Virus record (IMG/VR): IMGVR_UViG_3300020162_000565 | Span: 1-21,423 of that record | DNA: 21,423 nt | Direction: 5' to 3' (one strand) | From: a virus | Part shown: positions 1 to 7,583 of the stretch, in pieces | Position numbering within the stretch: position 1 is the stretch's first letter | How the letters are laid out: each line of letters starts with the position of its first letter | Position numbers and translations under genes: made by a program | The notes under the pieces: model-generated | The model's input: the letters and a program-made list of their open reading frames with translations, nothing else | The model's database searches: none | What the model was told of the DNA's origin: nothing

Positions 1-347
1 ATAGTCTCAAAGAAAGACCATACGTTCATGCAGATTTCAAGCTCTGGATTGCTAACGTAATCAGCAAGAGAGTTGATGCTACGCGAAAGCATAGAGTCGG
101 TCATCGTTTGAAAGCGCAGGTTACTATCAAAAACGAAACGCTCTTCTGGAGACAAGTTCTTGTAATCGGCGGAATCTTTCGTGAGATTAATTTCTTGTGG
201 TCGCCAGAAGAAGTTCATCTGTTGATCGTAAAGATCATAGAACTTTGGATACTTCAAGCGGTCGTAACGTTGAATAGCTAAGTCTTCACCAAGAAAGATA
301 GGTTGTTTAAGAGAATCTGTATTTATGGTATTTAATACTGTTTTCAT
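1..347 (-). CDS. nrdB: Class Ia ribonucleotide reductase small subunit (beta), N-terminal part, cut by the window edge
   Basis: NrdB is the radical-bearing, di-iron small subunit that pairs with NrdA to reduce ribonucleotides to deoxyribonucleotides. The first 115 residues are visible from an ATG at 345-347. They match the class Ia beta subunit: MNFFWRPQEINL near residues 44-55 is the conserved FFWRPEE segment. D84 (in TDSMLSRS) and E114 (in WSFFET) sit where E. coli NrdB has iron ligands D84 and E115. The helix with the other ligands, and the radical tyrosine, lie outside the window. The start follows the nrdA stop by 4 nt with no clear Shine-Dalgarno sequence, so it is probably translated by coupling to nrdA. 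The family is secure from the fragment; intactness cannot be judged. Confidence 0.93.
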   Translation of the reverse strand, partial: MKTVLNTINTDSLKQPIFLGEDLAIQRYDRLKYPKFYDLYDQQMNFFWRPQEINLTKDSADYKNLSPEERFVFDSNLRFQTMTDSMLSRSINSLADYVSNPELEICMNVWSFFET

Positions 348-351
348 GTTA

Positions 352-2640
352 TTATAAAGTGCAAGCTCCACTGGAGCAATTATCTGTTTCTGGTTCTGGT
401 TCTACTTTTTTAACTTCTGTTGCTGAACCAAGTACGGTTTGTGTGTCGCCGTCAAATGTGTTTGTATAGTAAAGATTTTTGATACCATACTTATACGCTA
501 AGAGAATATCACGAACAAGATCGGTTTGTGGCGGAACTTTGTTTGGATAATTAGCTGTATTGTAATACAAGTTCGTTGACATACTCATATCCACGAATTT
601 TTGAATAGCAGCCGCTACTTTAAGATAGCCATCATTGTTTGGCATTTCGGAAGCGATAGTATAGTGTTGCTTATGCTCTTTAATGTTTGGCACAACAACA
701 GATATAACTCCAGCTTTTGAACGCTTAAATGACATTAGCGAACGAGGAGGTTCAATGCCGTTTGTTGAAGATTGGATTACGGAACTAGATTCAACAGGCA
801 TAATCGCTGTTAAAGTACTGTGACGCATACCGTGTTGGGCGATTTCTTTGCGAAGACCTTCCCAATCGAAATGCAGCTTTTCTGTAACAAACTCATCGAC
901 ATTCTTGCAGTAAGTGTCAATCGGCAAGATGCCTTGAGAGAATTTAGTCAGATGGAACTTCTCGCACTTGCCTTTTTCTTTAGCGACTTCAACAGAAGCT
1001 TTGATAAGGTTGTAGCTAACTGACTCCATAAGCGCAGCTACCTTATTAGGAGTTTGCTTGTCGAAATACTTCATTTCGCGCTTGGCCAACCAAGCGGCCA
1101 AATTGGTCACGCCAACGCCGAGGCTGCGGCGTTTCTTAGCGAAATTCTCAGCAGCAGGAACAAAGTAGTTTTGATGATCGATCAATTCTTCAAGCATACG
1201 AACAATAACATCGCATACTGATTCCATTTCATCTTCCGAGATTTCCAAGAGGTTAACGGCAGAAAGGATACAGACGCCGATTTCGCCGTCTTTATCATTA
1301 ACGTCTTTAATTGCAGTTAAAGGATGGTTAACTTCCAAACAGAGATTAGCAGTATCAACTTGTTCAGTCCAAGAACCATGAGAATTAGCATGGTCAACAT
1401 TCATCAAATAAATGCGCCCAGTCTCAACGCGTTCTTTAGAGAACAAGAAAAGAAGTTCTCTGGCATTAACTACCTTTTTAAATTTAATTTTATTGTTCTT
1501 TTCTGCGGCTTCGTAAAGCTCTTTGAAGCCCTCCATACCAAAGTTATTCCATAGTTCAGGAACTTCATGATAAGAGAACAAGGTCACTGTCTTGTTAGAC
1601 ATGGCGCGATCATAGAATAAGCGATCAAAGCCAATGCAATAATCGAGCTTACGAACGCGATTGTCGTCGGTGCCAGCATTGTTCTTCAAAACCATAATGT
1701 CTTCAATGTCATGATGGAACCATGCGACATTAACGGTTGCGGAACCACCACGGATGCCGTTTTGATGACAGGACTTAACAGTGGACTCAAACATCTTCAA
1801 GAACGGAATTGGGCCAGTATGACTGACCATGCCGCCTTTAACTGGGCTGTTTACGGCCCGAATACGGCTGATATTCATGCCGATACCGTAGCGGTTGGCT
1901 GTAGCTAGGCCAACAGCGGTATTATTGCCGAAAATCGAATCTAATGTATCGTCAACGGTGAATAGGGCGCATGAAGCATAAGACTTCAAAGTTGTGCGAA
2001 CACCTGCCATAATTGGCGTAGGAAGATTAATCTTGTGTTGACTAAAGTAATTATAGGCCCGCTTAACGTATTGCAGTCTGTTTGAGGTATAGTTCTTGAA
2101 CAGAGTCATAGCAATAAGCATATAAGCAAATTGCGGTGTTTCGTAGATTTTCTTTGTAGTGCGGTTTTGAACTAAGTATTTCTCGCACAACTGTTTAATA
2201 CCAGCGTAAGTGAACGAAAAATCACGGTCATGTTTCAAATACTCGTCAATCTTATGGAACTCTCTTTCATCGTACCACTTAAGAATCTCGGCGTCATAAA
2301 TACCAGCGTTAATGTTTTCCTTTACGAAATCAATCAGCTTTGGAGCATTTCTACCTCCCCAAACCTCTTTGCGAAGCTGATAGTTTTGCAAACGAGAAGC
2401 AACGTATTGATATTGAGGCTTTTCCTCCGAAATAAGATTAGCGGCAGACTCAATCAAGGTATTGTGGACATCTTTAGAAGATATTCCGTCAAAGAAAGAT
2501 AGGTTTGCGTTAATACCAACCTCTTCAAAAGAGGTATCTACAATACCTTCACAAGCCCAAGCTAAGACTTTATTAATTTTGTCAGCATCGAATTTTTCAA
2601 CTTCGCCGCTTCTTTTCTTTACATTCATTAATTTTTTCAT
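352..2640 (-). CDS. nrdA: Class Ia ribonucleoside-diphosphate reductase large subunit (alpha)
   Basis: This is the catalytic large subunit of aerobic class Ia ribonucleotide reductase, which supplies dNTPs in the cytoplasm. At 762 aa it is almost the same length as E. coli NrdA (761 aa). The N-terminal ~90 residues form an ATP-cone (KKRSGEVEKFDADKI), so dATP overall-activity control is likely kept. The active site looks complete: C224 (YASCALF) and C457 (GVCILSAVN) as the redox pair, C434 with N432 and E436 in NLCLEV as the thiyl-radical centre, and Y724-Y725 (NLYYTNT) for radical transfer. The C-terminal shuttle pair is C755 and C760 (CSSGAC). It lies directly before nrdB and 72 nt after the GNAT-like gene. 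The ATG at 2640 is the only sensible start, as the ATP-cone begins at once, but it has no Shine-Dalgarno sequence. No intein or intron is seen. Confidence 0.97.
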   Translation of the reverse strand: MKKLMNVKKRSGEVEKFDADKINKVLAWACEGIVDTSFEEVGINANLSFFDGISSKDVHNTLIESAANLISEEKPQYQYVASRLQNYQLRKEVWGGRNAPKLIDFVKENINAGIYDAEILKWYDEREFHKIDEYLKHDRDFSFTYAGIKQLCEKYLVQNRTTKKIYETPQFAYMLIAMTLFKNYTSNRLQYVKRAYNYFSQHKINLPTPIMAGVRTTLKSYASCALFTVDDTLDSIFGNNTAVGLATANRYGIGMNISRIRAVNSPVKGGMVSHTGPIPFLKMFESTVKSCHQNGIRGGSATVNVAWFHHDIEDIMVLKNNAGTDDNRVRKLDYCIGFDRLFYDRAMSNKTVTLFSYHEVPELWNNFGMEGFKELYEAAEKNNKIKFKKVVNARELLFLFSKERVETGRIYLMNVDHANSHGSWTEQVDTANLCLEVNHPLTAIKDVNDKDGEIGVCILSAVNLLEISEDEMESVCDVIVRMLEELIDHQNYFVPAAENFAKKRRSLGVGVTNLAAWLAKREMKYFDKQTPNKVAALMESVSYNLIKASVEVAKEKGKCEKFHLTKFSQGILPIDTYCKNVDEFVTEKLHFDWEGLRKEIAQHGMRHSTLTAIMPVESSSVIQSSTNGIEPPRSLMSFKRSKAGVISVVVPNIKEHKQHYTIASEMPNNDGYLKVAAAIQKFVDMSMSTNLYYNTANYPNKVPPQTDLVRDILLAYKYGIKNLYYTNTFDGDTQTVLGSATEVKKVEPEPETDNCSSGACTL

Positions 2641-2712
2641 ATTGAAACCAAAATAGGTAAGATAATTTACAGGTTAAACAGACGTTAATGTTAAACAAAA
2701 TCCTTTAAGAAA
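2641..2712 (-). other. Intergenic spacer upstream of nrdA with repeated GTTAAAC
   Basis: These 72 nt between the GNAT-like gene and nrdA are the second-largest non-coding stretch in the window. On the plus strand GTTAAAC occurs twice (2673-2679 and 2690-2696, 17 nt start to start), with a related CGTTAATG between them. No convincing -35/-10 pair and no hairpin with a T-tract was found. It may hold a phage promoter or regulator site for the nrd genes, which is inference only. Confidence 0.3.
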
Positions 2713-3183
2713 CTATTTGTAGTTCTTAACGAAATTGAGTGTATCCACATTGAATCCGTTGTTCATATAAAACATCTGGACTCTAGGATCGCCGCCATGA
2801 CTAATGTAGGAGCAGTTTAAGAAGTCAAGGTTTCTTTGCTGAATAAATTCCTCTACGGCAGAAATTACCTTAATGCCGTCGAGATAAGACTTTCCGCAAG
2901 TAACCCAAATGATTTCTTGGACACCTCTTCTGCCGCTTACCCAATCAGGAGCCACAAATCCAGCGAAGATGGAGTTAGGTTTTCCGTCTCTGAAATAAAC
3001 AAAGAAAACCGCATCGTCTTTAAAAGTGAGCAGAGCGGAAACTAACCTATCTTTTAGGTAGTCTAAATCCCACTCCGCTCCCCAATGTTTTTGAATTTTG
3101 CAGATGTTTTGTATCCGCTCTGTCAAAGACATTTCATCAAGAATAGCTTTAAGCTCAGAAGCCTTAACGATTCTCTTGACCAT
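2713..3183 (-). CDS. GNAT-like N-acetyltransferase
   Basis: This 156-aa protein has the length and layout of a single-domain GCN5-related N-acetyltransferase, which moves an acetyl group from acetyl-CoA to an amine. A predicted beta-strand hairpin with FFVYFRDGKPNSIFAGF (about residues 60-76) is followed by EIIWVTCGKSYLDGI (90-104), an amphipathic helix, then LDFLNCSYIS and the typical ending RVQMFYMNNGFNVDTLNFVK (134-153), where a helix leads into a late strand. The usual Q/R-x-x-G-x-G/A CoA loop is not clear; CGKSYLDGIK occupies its place, so the acyl donor is uncertain. Its ATG is 1 nt after the stop of the upstream gene (TAATATG), suggesting coupled translation. Substrate unknown. The family call rests on pattern recognition only. 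Confidence 0.6.
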   Translation of the reverse strand: MVKRIVKASELKAILDEMSLTERIQNICKIQKHWGAEWDLDYLKDRLVSALLTFKDDAVFFVYFRDGKPNSIFAGFVAPDWVSGRRGVQEIIWVTCGKSYLDGIKVISAVEEFIQQRNLDFLNCSYISHGGDPRVQMFYMNNGFNVDTLNFVKNYK

Positions 3184-3184
3184 A

Positions 3185-3964
3185 TTAGATAAACTTAATT
3201 AAGGCGCGAGCTTCTTTAACTGGAATATCAGTCCAAGTTTTCCACTTGGAAGCTTCTTCGTTACGATATGTTTCAGATTTCCAAAGACTGCGAAGAAAAT
3301 TTTTGAAACTCTCAAACTCATCGCCGCCAGAATTATGTTCAGAGTCTCTAAATTTATTCTTTAAAACTCCTTGCGGCGTAACATCACTAGACTGTTCGCT
3401 GGCAACAACAACTTTGCCAGAACCTTTCTTGTCGATTTCGTCTTCACCAACGATATGAATGCCAAGATAATTGCGAACTGCGCGAACGAAAGCGCGATTG
3501 GCGGCGATTGTCTCCAAGAATTTTTGGCCAAAACTATCAGTATTTTCAAATGTCGCGTTAGCGGCATCCATACTTGAGCACTGATCCCAAGTATCTGCGC
3601 CTTCCATTGGATTTGAAGTTTCAAAATTAGAAATCCAATCAATGCGACAAGTGGCTACAACATAATCTCTTTCGAGCTTAGGGAAAGCAAAATCAACGCG
3701 ACTATATCCACGAAGCTTTGCTACTTCTTTGATGCCAGAGAGCTTAATCAAAAGCTTGTTGTCCTCCAGCCCTTCGATAGACTCTGGAACTGGTTTGCCA
3801 AAACGCTCAAACGCACCTTTATTTGGATAGAGATGCGCTGGCTTGACCATAGCCCGCCAGTTAACGGAGCCGTCTTGATTGAAGATATAGTTAACGCTTT
3901 TTAACAACCCTCGTTCGTCACGATTGGTCGGCTTATTGAATAGTTTTGTGTTTGAGTCGTTCAT
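3185..3964 (-). CDS. Possible single-strand annealing (Rad52/Sak-like) protein
   Basis: I do not recognise this 259-aa protein with certainty. The middle (about residues 70-170) has features common in phage annealing proteins of the Rad52/Sak type: strands ending in YVVATCRIDW, a segment GADTWDQCSSMDAANATF, then the helix FLETIAANRAFVRAVRNYLG (149-168), which resembles the conserved T-x-A-x-x-R-A-x-x-R-A helix. About residues 180-210 are a low-complexity polar linker. The C-terminal 45 residues contain several Trp (LRSLWKSETY, WKTWTDI) and could be a partner-binding tail. The gene overlaps the upstream GT9 ORF by 32 bp, and its stop is 1 nt before the next ATG. It lies in the second transcription unit with an ssDNA-binding candidate, which fits a recombination role but does not prove it. 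An unrelated DNA-binding protein is the main alternative. Confidence 0.4.
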   Translation of the reverse strand: MNDSNTKLFNKPTNRDERGLLKSVNYIFNQDGSVNWRAMVKPAHLYPNKGAFERFGKPVPESIEGLEDNKLLIKLSGIKEVAKLRGYSRVDFAFPKLERDYVVATCRIDWISNFETSNPMEGADTWDQCSSMDAANATFENTDSFGQKFLETIAANRAFVRAVRNYLGIHIVGEDEIDKKGSGKVVVASEQSSDVTPQGVLKNKFRDSEHNSGGDEFESFKNFLRSLWKSETYRNEEASKWKTWTDIPVKEARALIKFI

Positions 3965-5120
3965 CTTTTATAATGTGGAAGTGATCTAACTCCTCCCAGA
4001 AGACAGGGTCATCTACGACTTTCGCTAATCTGTCAAGCTTTGGTTGATTGTTTTTCCAAGCTAACTTACTGGCGAATACTTTTTCTTCTGAAAGGATTAT
4101 TTTTTCAGAGGAAAACAAACACGTTTCATCTATCATGTCAATAGCTTTTACGGATTTTTTATCAAAAATTTCATCTTTCTCTAAACCAAAATCAAAGAAC
4201 TTCTCAGCTAGAGCTCCCCAATTCTCATCGTACTTGGCAATTAAATCAATTTTAATTCCAAGCGATTTAACTTCCTTGAGGTATTCAAGCGTAATCGAAT
4301 CGTTAGCGATCATAGTGATGCCATGAATTTTAGATTTGATTGCGTCAATAACGTTGATTGGTATTTCTTTATTGGTAATGATATTAAGAAAGCTGATTGA
4401 AGCTAAGCGGACAAGGTTACTCTCAGAATAATAGTAATCCATTCTGATGTTGCAAATCTTGTCTTTAATGACTGCTGGAGCCATAAGCGAATCAGGAACG
4501 ATCTCAATCATTGGCTTGTGATACAAATCTCCAATGTGAAGTGTTTTTACTTTATCAAGATCGTTTTCGATTCCAAGTTGGTCTAAAGCGGCTTTTGCGA
4601 CTACCTCTGGCATAAAGGTGTTGATCTTCTTCTTTTCCTCTGTAAGCGAAAAGGATGGCTTGCCGTGAGCCTTCCAATCAACTTCAAGCAGCGTTTGATG
4701 TTCAGGGTCGCCCCAAAACGGCTTGCAGTTTTGAGCGTAACAGTAAGGATACATTGCCACGATCTTTTTGTTGTAATGGCCAGCAAAGTGGGCGGATAAG
4801 CTGTCGATGCCAAGGTAAAGCGAAGAATTTTTAATCAAGTACGCTAATTGGGACAAAGAGGTTTTGCCTCTTAAATCCATATCTACTGAATTAACTGACT
4901 GGTCAGATTCAATTCCAACGTGAATGATTTTGTAATCAGTTGTGTATTCTTTGATATGCGTGAATACTTTTGTCCAGTAATCGTACTGACGCGAGTTACC
5001 TTTGCCGCTAGTTTGGAATACGATGTATTTATCAACGGCTAAAGGATAGTAAGATTCATTAACGAAAGGTTCGTCAATATAAACGCCGCAAGATAGTGCG
5101 TAACGATTAAGTAAGTGCAT
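3933..5120 (-). CDS. C-terminal half of a GT9 (heptosyltransferase-like) domain plus a domain of unknown function
   Basis: GT9 enzymes are GT-B glycosyltransferases with two Rossmann halves; ADP-heptose transferases are the best-known members. This 395-aa ORF has only the second, nucleotide-sugar-binding half: a strand at YIVFQTSGKG (32-41), KIIHVG (64-69), and the family signature LRGKTSLSQLAYLIKNSSLY (83-102) followed by GIDSLSAHFAG with D106, S107 and H111. Residues ~190-395 match nothing I recognise. The missing N-terminal half lies at the end of the upstream 638-aa ORF, which overlaps by 14 bp in another frame. The ATG at 5120 has no Shine-Dalgarno sequence. Either both halves are made separately and assemble, or one protein is produced by frameshifting, or the gene is broken. 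Transferred sugar and acceptor are unknown. Confidence 0.7.
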   Translation of the reverse strand: MHLLNRYALSCGVYIDEPFVNESYYPLAVDKYIVFQTSGKGNSRQYDYWTKVFTHIKEYTTDYKIIHVGIESDQSVNSVDMDLRGKTSLSQLAYLIKNSSLYLGIDSLSAHFAGHYNKKIVAMYPYCYAQNCKPFWGDPEHQTLLEVDWKAHGKPSFSLTEEKKKINTFMPEVVAKAALDQLGIENDLDKVKTLHIGDLYHKPMIEIVPDSLMAPAVIKDKICNIRMDYYYSESNLVRLASISFLNIITNKEIPINVIDAIKSKIHGITMIANDSITLEYLKEVKSLGIKIDLIAKYDENWGALAEKFFDFGLEKDEIFDKKSVKAIDMIDETCLFSSEKIILSEEKVFASKLAWKNNQPKLDRLAKVVDDPVFWEELDHFHIIKDERLKHKTIQ

Positions 5121-7023
5121 TTCTAGAAAGTAGATTGAATTGAATTTTGTCTATACCGTTGTGTTGGTAATCGTAATTTTTTTGCGTGCCTAGATGCGGC
5201 AAAAATGTAATGTCGAAATAGCCGTCTCCTTTGGCGTGACCTTCCATAGTCAATAAGTTTTCCATCGCAGGGCTAAACTGGATGACTTTGTGGATATAAG
5301 GATTGCCGTTTAGAAGATCATTGAACTCTGGTTTTGTTGCAAAGTAAATGTTATATTCTGGATAAAGCTCTTTGATAGAAGGCAGCAATGAAGTACTCAT
5401 GAAAACATCTCCTGCGCTTTGCGGCATAACAAACAAGATGCGTCGGCCAACATCATCTTTACTCAAAAGATCAGAAAGTTCAATCTTACTGTTCTGTTGA
5501 TTCTCTTTCATAGCTACGTTTTTAAAGTAAGCTAGGATTTGGTCTCTTGTGACGCCTTTGTTAAGTTGCGAAACCCAAGTTTTGAGACCTTCGTCATTTT
5601 CGTCCACAGTCATTCTCAGTATGTTCTTGTATAAATCAATTATCCAAGCTACATTATCTTCTGTTTCTAGTGGAATATGATTTGGGTTACGAGGCACGAA
5701 ATCGTCTTCAAAATTCCATTCAAGTGCTGGAGCGTTGTCGATAATAGCTTCTAATTGTTTGCCGATAACTTCGGCAGAAAGGTTTTCGATAACAAATTTT
5801 CTAGCCTTCTTGCCCATTACAAGACGTTTTTCAAGAGGCATCTTGTAAACTCTTTCGATCTTTTCTGCAATAGACTCAGGAAGAGTAGTGGCCTTGATAA
5901 AGTTAGTGCCCGGTTCGTAGTATGGCTTCCAGCTAAGAGGCATACCGCCGCTTTCTTCCGTAGAAAAATCTTCGCCACATGAATAGTTAGTGACGAGAGT
6001 AATCAAACCAGTGAGTTTAGCTTCTGTAACGGGAATTTCTTGACCTCCGCTAGTGAACGGATGGCAGTAAACATCCATCAAGTTGTAAATCTCATTAAGC
6101 TGTTCTTCGCTAACGCCGTTTGTGATATTGGTCGTCTCAACGGTATCTTTGCCGTCGCAGTATTTGCACGCAATCTTTTGACCAGAGAACTTTTTGATCT
6201 CATACTGTTTGCATTTCTTGCAGAAGTAGGTTGTGAGAACGTCGTCGTTGCTAATCTCGTTGTCTTTGATGAGTTTAGCGATGTCCCAGCCTTCTCCCCA
6301 GTGGGTATGAAGCAGCAACTTGGCTTTGGACTTTGGATTGTCCTGTTTAAACTTTTTAAAACCTTGAATCAGGTTTGGAACGCTCTTACGAAGTTGATTT
6401 CTAAATACGAAACCAATAATAAACTCGTCAGATAAACCAAATTCTTTTCTAAGAGCAAGTCTATTTTCTTCTTTTAAACGAAAGAACGAAGATGTTTCTG
6501 TTGAGCCTCTGAGCGTTTTGATTGATCCTTTTGGATGACCAAGACGTTCAGCTTCTTTACCAGCGAACGATGCCCAAGCGTAGTAATGATTAACTTTGGG
6601 AATGATTTTGATCGCATCTTGGTAAAGAGGAAGCGAATCAAGAGTTGTCCATACCATGCAGTTCTTATTCCACCACTTCTTTTCTGTAAGTGGGGTTAAA
6701 GCCCAAATATCTTCGACGCCAATATAGAAGTCGGGCTTAACTTCCTTCATCAAATTATCTATCTCATGCAATCCATAACTAACAGAGCGCAATTTTGATT
6801 GATCAGAAGCGATAGATTGAACCACTGATGGTTCAGGCATCGTCCCAAACCCCTTCCAAGGAAGAGTCTTTAGTTCGTCAGCGTCTTTATACTTGGTATT
6901 CGCAAATTCAACAAGGTTATATTTGCCAGTCTTGTATAGGTAACGGAGAACATTCTTCATGTTCTTGCCGAAACCAGTGAAAATGCGACTGCTGTTGCTA
7001 TGGAATACTACTGTTTTTTTCAT
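5107..7023 (-). CDS. GT4 glycosyltransferase with zinc-ribbon insert, ending in the N-terminal half of a GT9 domain
   Basis: This 638-aa protein begins with a GT-B glycosyltransferase of family 4 (group 1). Residues 1-180 are the acceptor-side Rossmann half, and FIIGFVFRNQLRKSVPNLIQ (201-220) opens the donor-side half. HPFTSGGQEIPVTEAKLTGL (321-340) is the donor-binding motif. It keeps the second Glu of EX7E (E334), but the first falls on G326. Between these lies an insert with C268, C271, C286 and C289 (CKKC...CKYC), a likely four-Cys zinc ribbon. Residues ~528-630 (RILFVMPQSAGDVFMSTSLL onward) are the first half of a GT9 domain, which stops abruptly at residue 638; the rest is encoded by the next ORF in another frame. 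The ATG at 7023 overlaps the upstream stop (ATGA), with GAGG 4 nt ahead. It probably glycosylates DNA, virion or host-surface material; substrate unknown. Confidence 0.8.
   Translation of the reverse strand: MKKTVVFHSNSSRIFTGFGKNMKNVLRYLYKTGKYNLVEFANTKYKDADELKTLPWKGFGTMPEPSVVQSIASDQSKLRSVSYGLHEIDNLMKEVKPDFYIGVEDIWALTPLTEKKWWNKNCMVWTTLDSLPLYQDAIKIIPKVNHYYAWASFAGKEAERLGHPKGSIKTLRGSTETSSFFRLKEENRLALRKEFGLSDEFIIGFVFRNQLRKSVPNLIQGFKKFKQDNPKSKAKLLLHTHWGEGWDIAKLIKDNEISNDDVLTTYFCKKCKQYEIKKFSGQKIACKYCDGKDTVETTNITNGVSEEQLNEIYNLMDVYCHPFTSGGQEIPVTEAKLTGLITLVTNYSCGEDFSTEESGGMPLSWKPYYEPGTNFIKATTLPESIAEKIERVYKMPLEKRLVMGKKARKFVIENLSAEVIGKQLEAIIDNAPALEWNFEDDFVPRNPNHIPLETEDNVAWIIDLYKNILRMTVDENDEGLKTWVSQLNKGVTRDQILAYFKNVAMKENQQNSKIELSDLLSKDDVGRRILFVMPQSAGDVFMSTSLLPSIKELYPEYNIYFATKPEFNDLLNGNPYIHKVIQFSPAMENLLTMEGHAKGDGYFDITFLPHLGTQKNYDYQHNGIDKIQFNLLSRNALT
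5134..5146. repeat. 5-bp tandem repeat at the break between the GT4/GT9-N and GT9-C ORFs
   Basis: The plus strand reads ATTGA ATTGA ATT (2.6 copies). It lies inside the stretch, about 5108-5150, where both the 638-aa frame and the frame of the 395-aa ORF are open. Adding one more 5-bp copy would join the two ORFs in frame, reading DKIQFNSIYFLEMHLLN across the junction. The repeat is therefore a plausible slippage site. Confidence 0.6.
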
Positions 7024-7469
7024 TTAACCTCAAAGCGAAAAGATTCAGCAAGATAACTCTCAAGAAATTGAGCGAGAAGTTCAGCTTCTCCTAATTCAAA
7101 CCCAATGGAAAACTGTTGTTCGCCGCGCTTGATGCTGAAAGAGAAAGCAGAACCTCCGCTTTTCTTTTCGTAAGGCCCGAACATGATCGAGGTCGTTGAG
7201 CCTTGATAAACGTGGACTGTGTTAAATTTAACTTCTTTACGAACAGCGCGAATGATAGACGCAGCTTCTGTTTGGTTTAGTTTCAAAGCCGCTGTCTTTT
7301 CAGGGTTCTTCGCGTTTTGAGTGAACGAGCCTTTTCTTGAGGCTTCGTCCCAACCAGCTTGCTTTACAAAGCTAGTATAAAGAGTAAGACCCTTTTCTTC
7401 TGCGTTAACGTTAAAAGAAGCGGCTGTTCCTGTGCAGGACTTGTTGGGTTTATAAAAATTAAGGCGCAT
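7020..7469 (-). CDS. Probable ssDNA-binding protein of PC4/Whirly-like type
   Basis: This 149-aa protein reads as one compact beta-rich domain: MRLNFYKPNKSCTGTAASFN at the N-terminus, GLTLYTSFVKQAGWDEASRK (27-46), an NPEKTAALKLNQTEAASII segment (55-73), a strand pair around NTVHVYQGSTTSIMFGPYEK (83-102), SFSIKRGEQQFSIGFELGEA (110-129), and a final helix LLAQFLESYL. I recall this arrangement from small phage proteins predicted to be PC4/Whirly-fold ssDNA-binding proteins; that comes from family memory, not a search. Such a protein would coat single strands during replication or recombination. It is the first gene after the terminator at 7534-7559, so it opens the second transcription unit, and its stop overlaps the next ATG (ATGA). 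The ATG at 7469 has no clear Shine-Dalgarno sequence. Confidence 0.5.
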   Translation of the reverse strand: MRLNFYKPNKSCTGTAASFNVNAEEKGLTLYTSFVKQAGWDEASRKGSFTQNAKNPEKTAALKLNQTEAASIIRAVRKEVKFNTVHVYQGSTTSIMFGPYEKKSGGSAFSFSIKRGEQQFSIGFELGEAELLAQFLESYLAESFRFEVK

Positions 7470-7486
7470 ATATCATCTATGTTTCA

Positions 7487-7516
7487 AGATAATACTGTGC
7501 TATAGCCGTTTTTAAA
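7487..7516 (-). promoter_or_regulatory. Candidate sigma70-like promoter for the second transcription unit
   Basis: On the minus strand TATTAT (7489-7494) lies 16 nt downstream of TTTAAA (7511-7516), between the terminator and the ATG at 7469. The -10 is good and the -35 poor. Support is mainly positional: a terminator precedes it, and a new gene run follows within 20 nt. Confidence 0.35.
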
Positions 7517-7523
7517 GTATTTT

Positions 7524-7559
7524 TTAAATAAAAAAGCCTACGTTTTTAGGCGTAGGCTT
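7524..7559 (-). terminator. Rho-independent terminator
   Basis: A perfect 9-bp stem is formed by AAGCCTACG and CGTAGGCTT (plus-strand arms 7534-7542 and 7551-7559) around an 8-nt loop. On the minus strand the stem is followed directly by a T-rich run (TTTTTTATTT). It lies 24 nt beyond the stop of the 72-aa gene and should end the long replication-block transcript. The plus-strand reading has no T-tract after the stem, so the signal is one-directional. Confidence 0.87.
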
Positions 7560-7583
7560 GAAGGGTTTTAGGTTAAACGGTTA

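Noticed and set aside
352-2640. Intein or intron in nrdA, common in phage RNR genes
   Set aside because: The reading frame is continuous at normal length, with all motifs at expected spacing.
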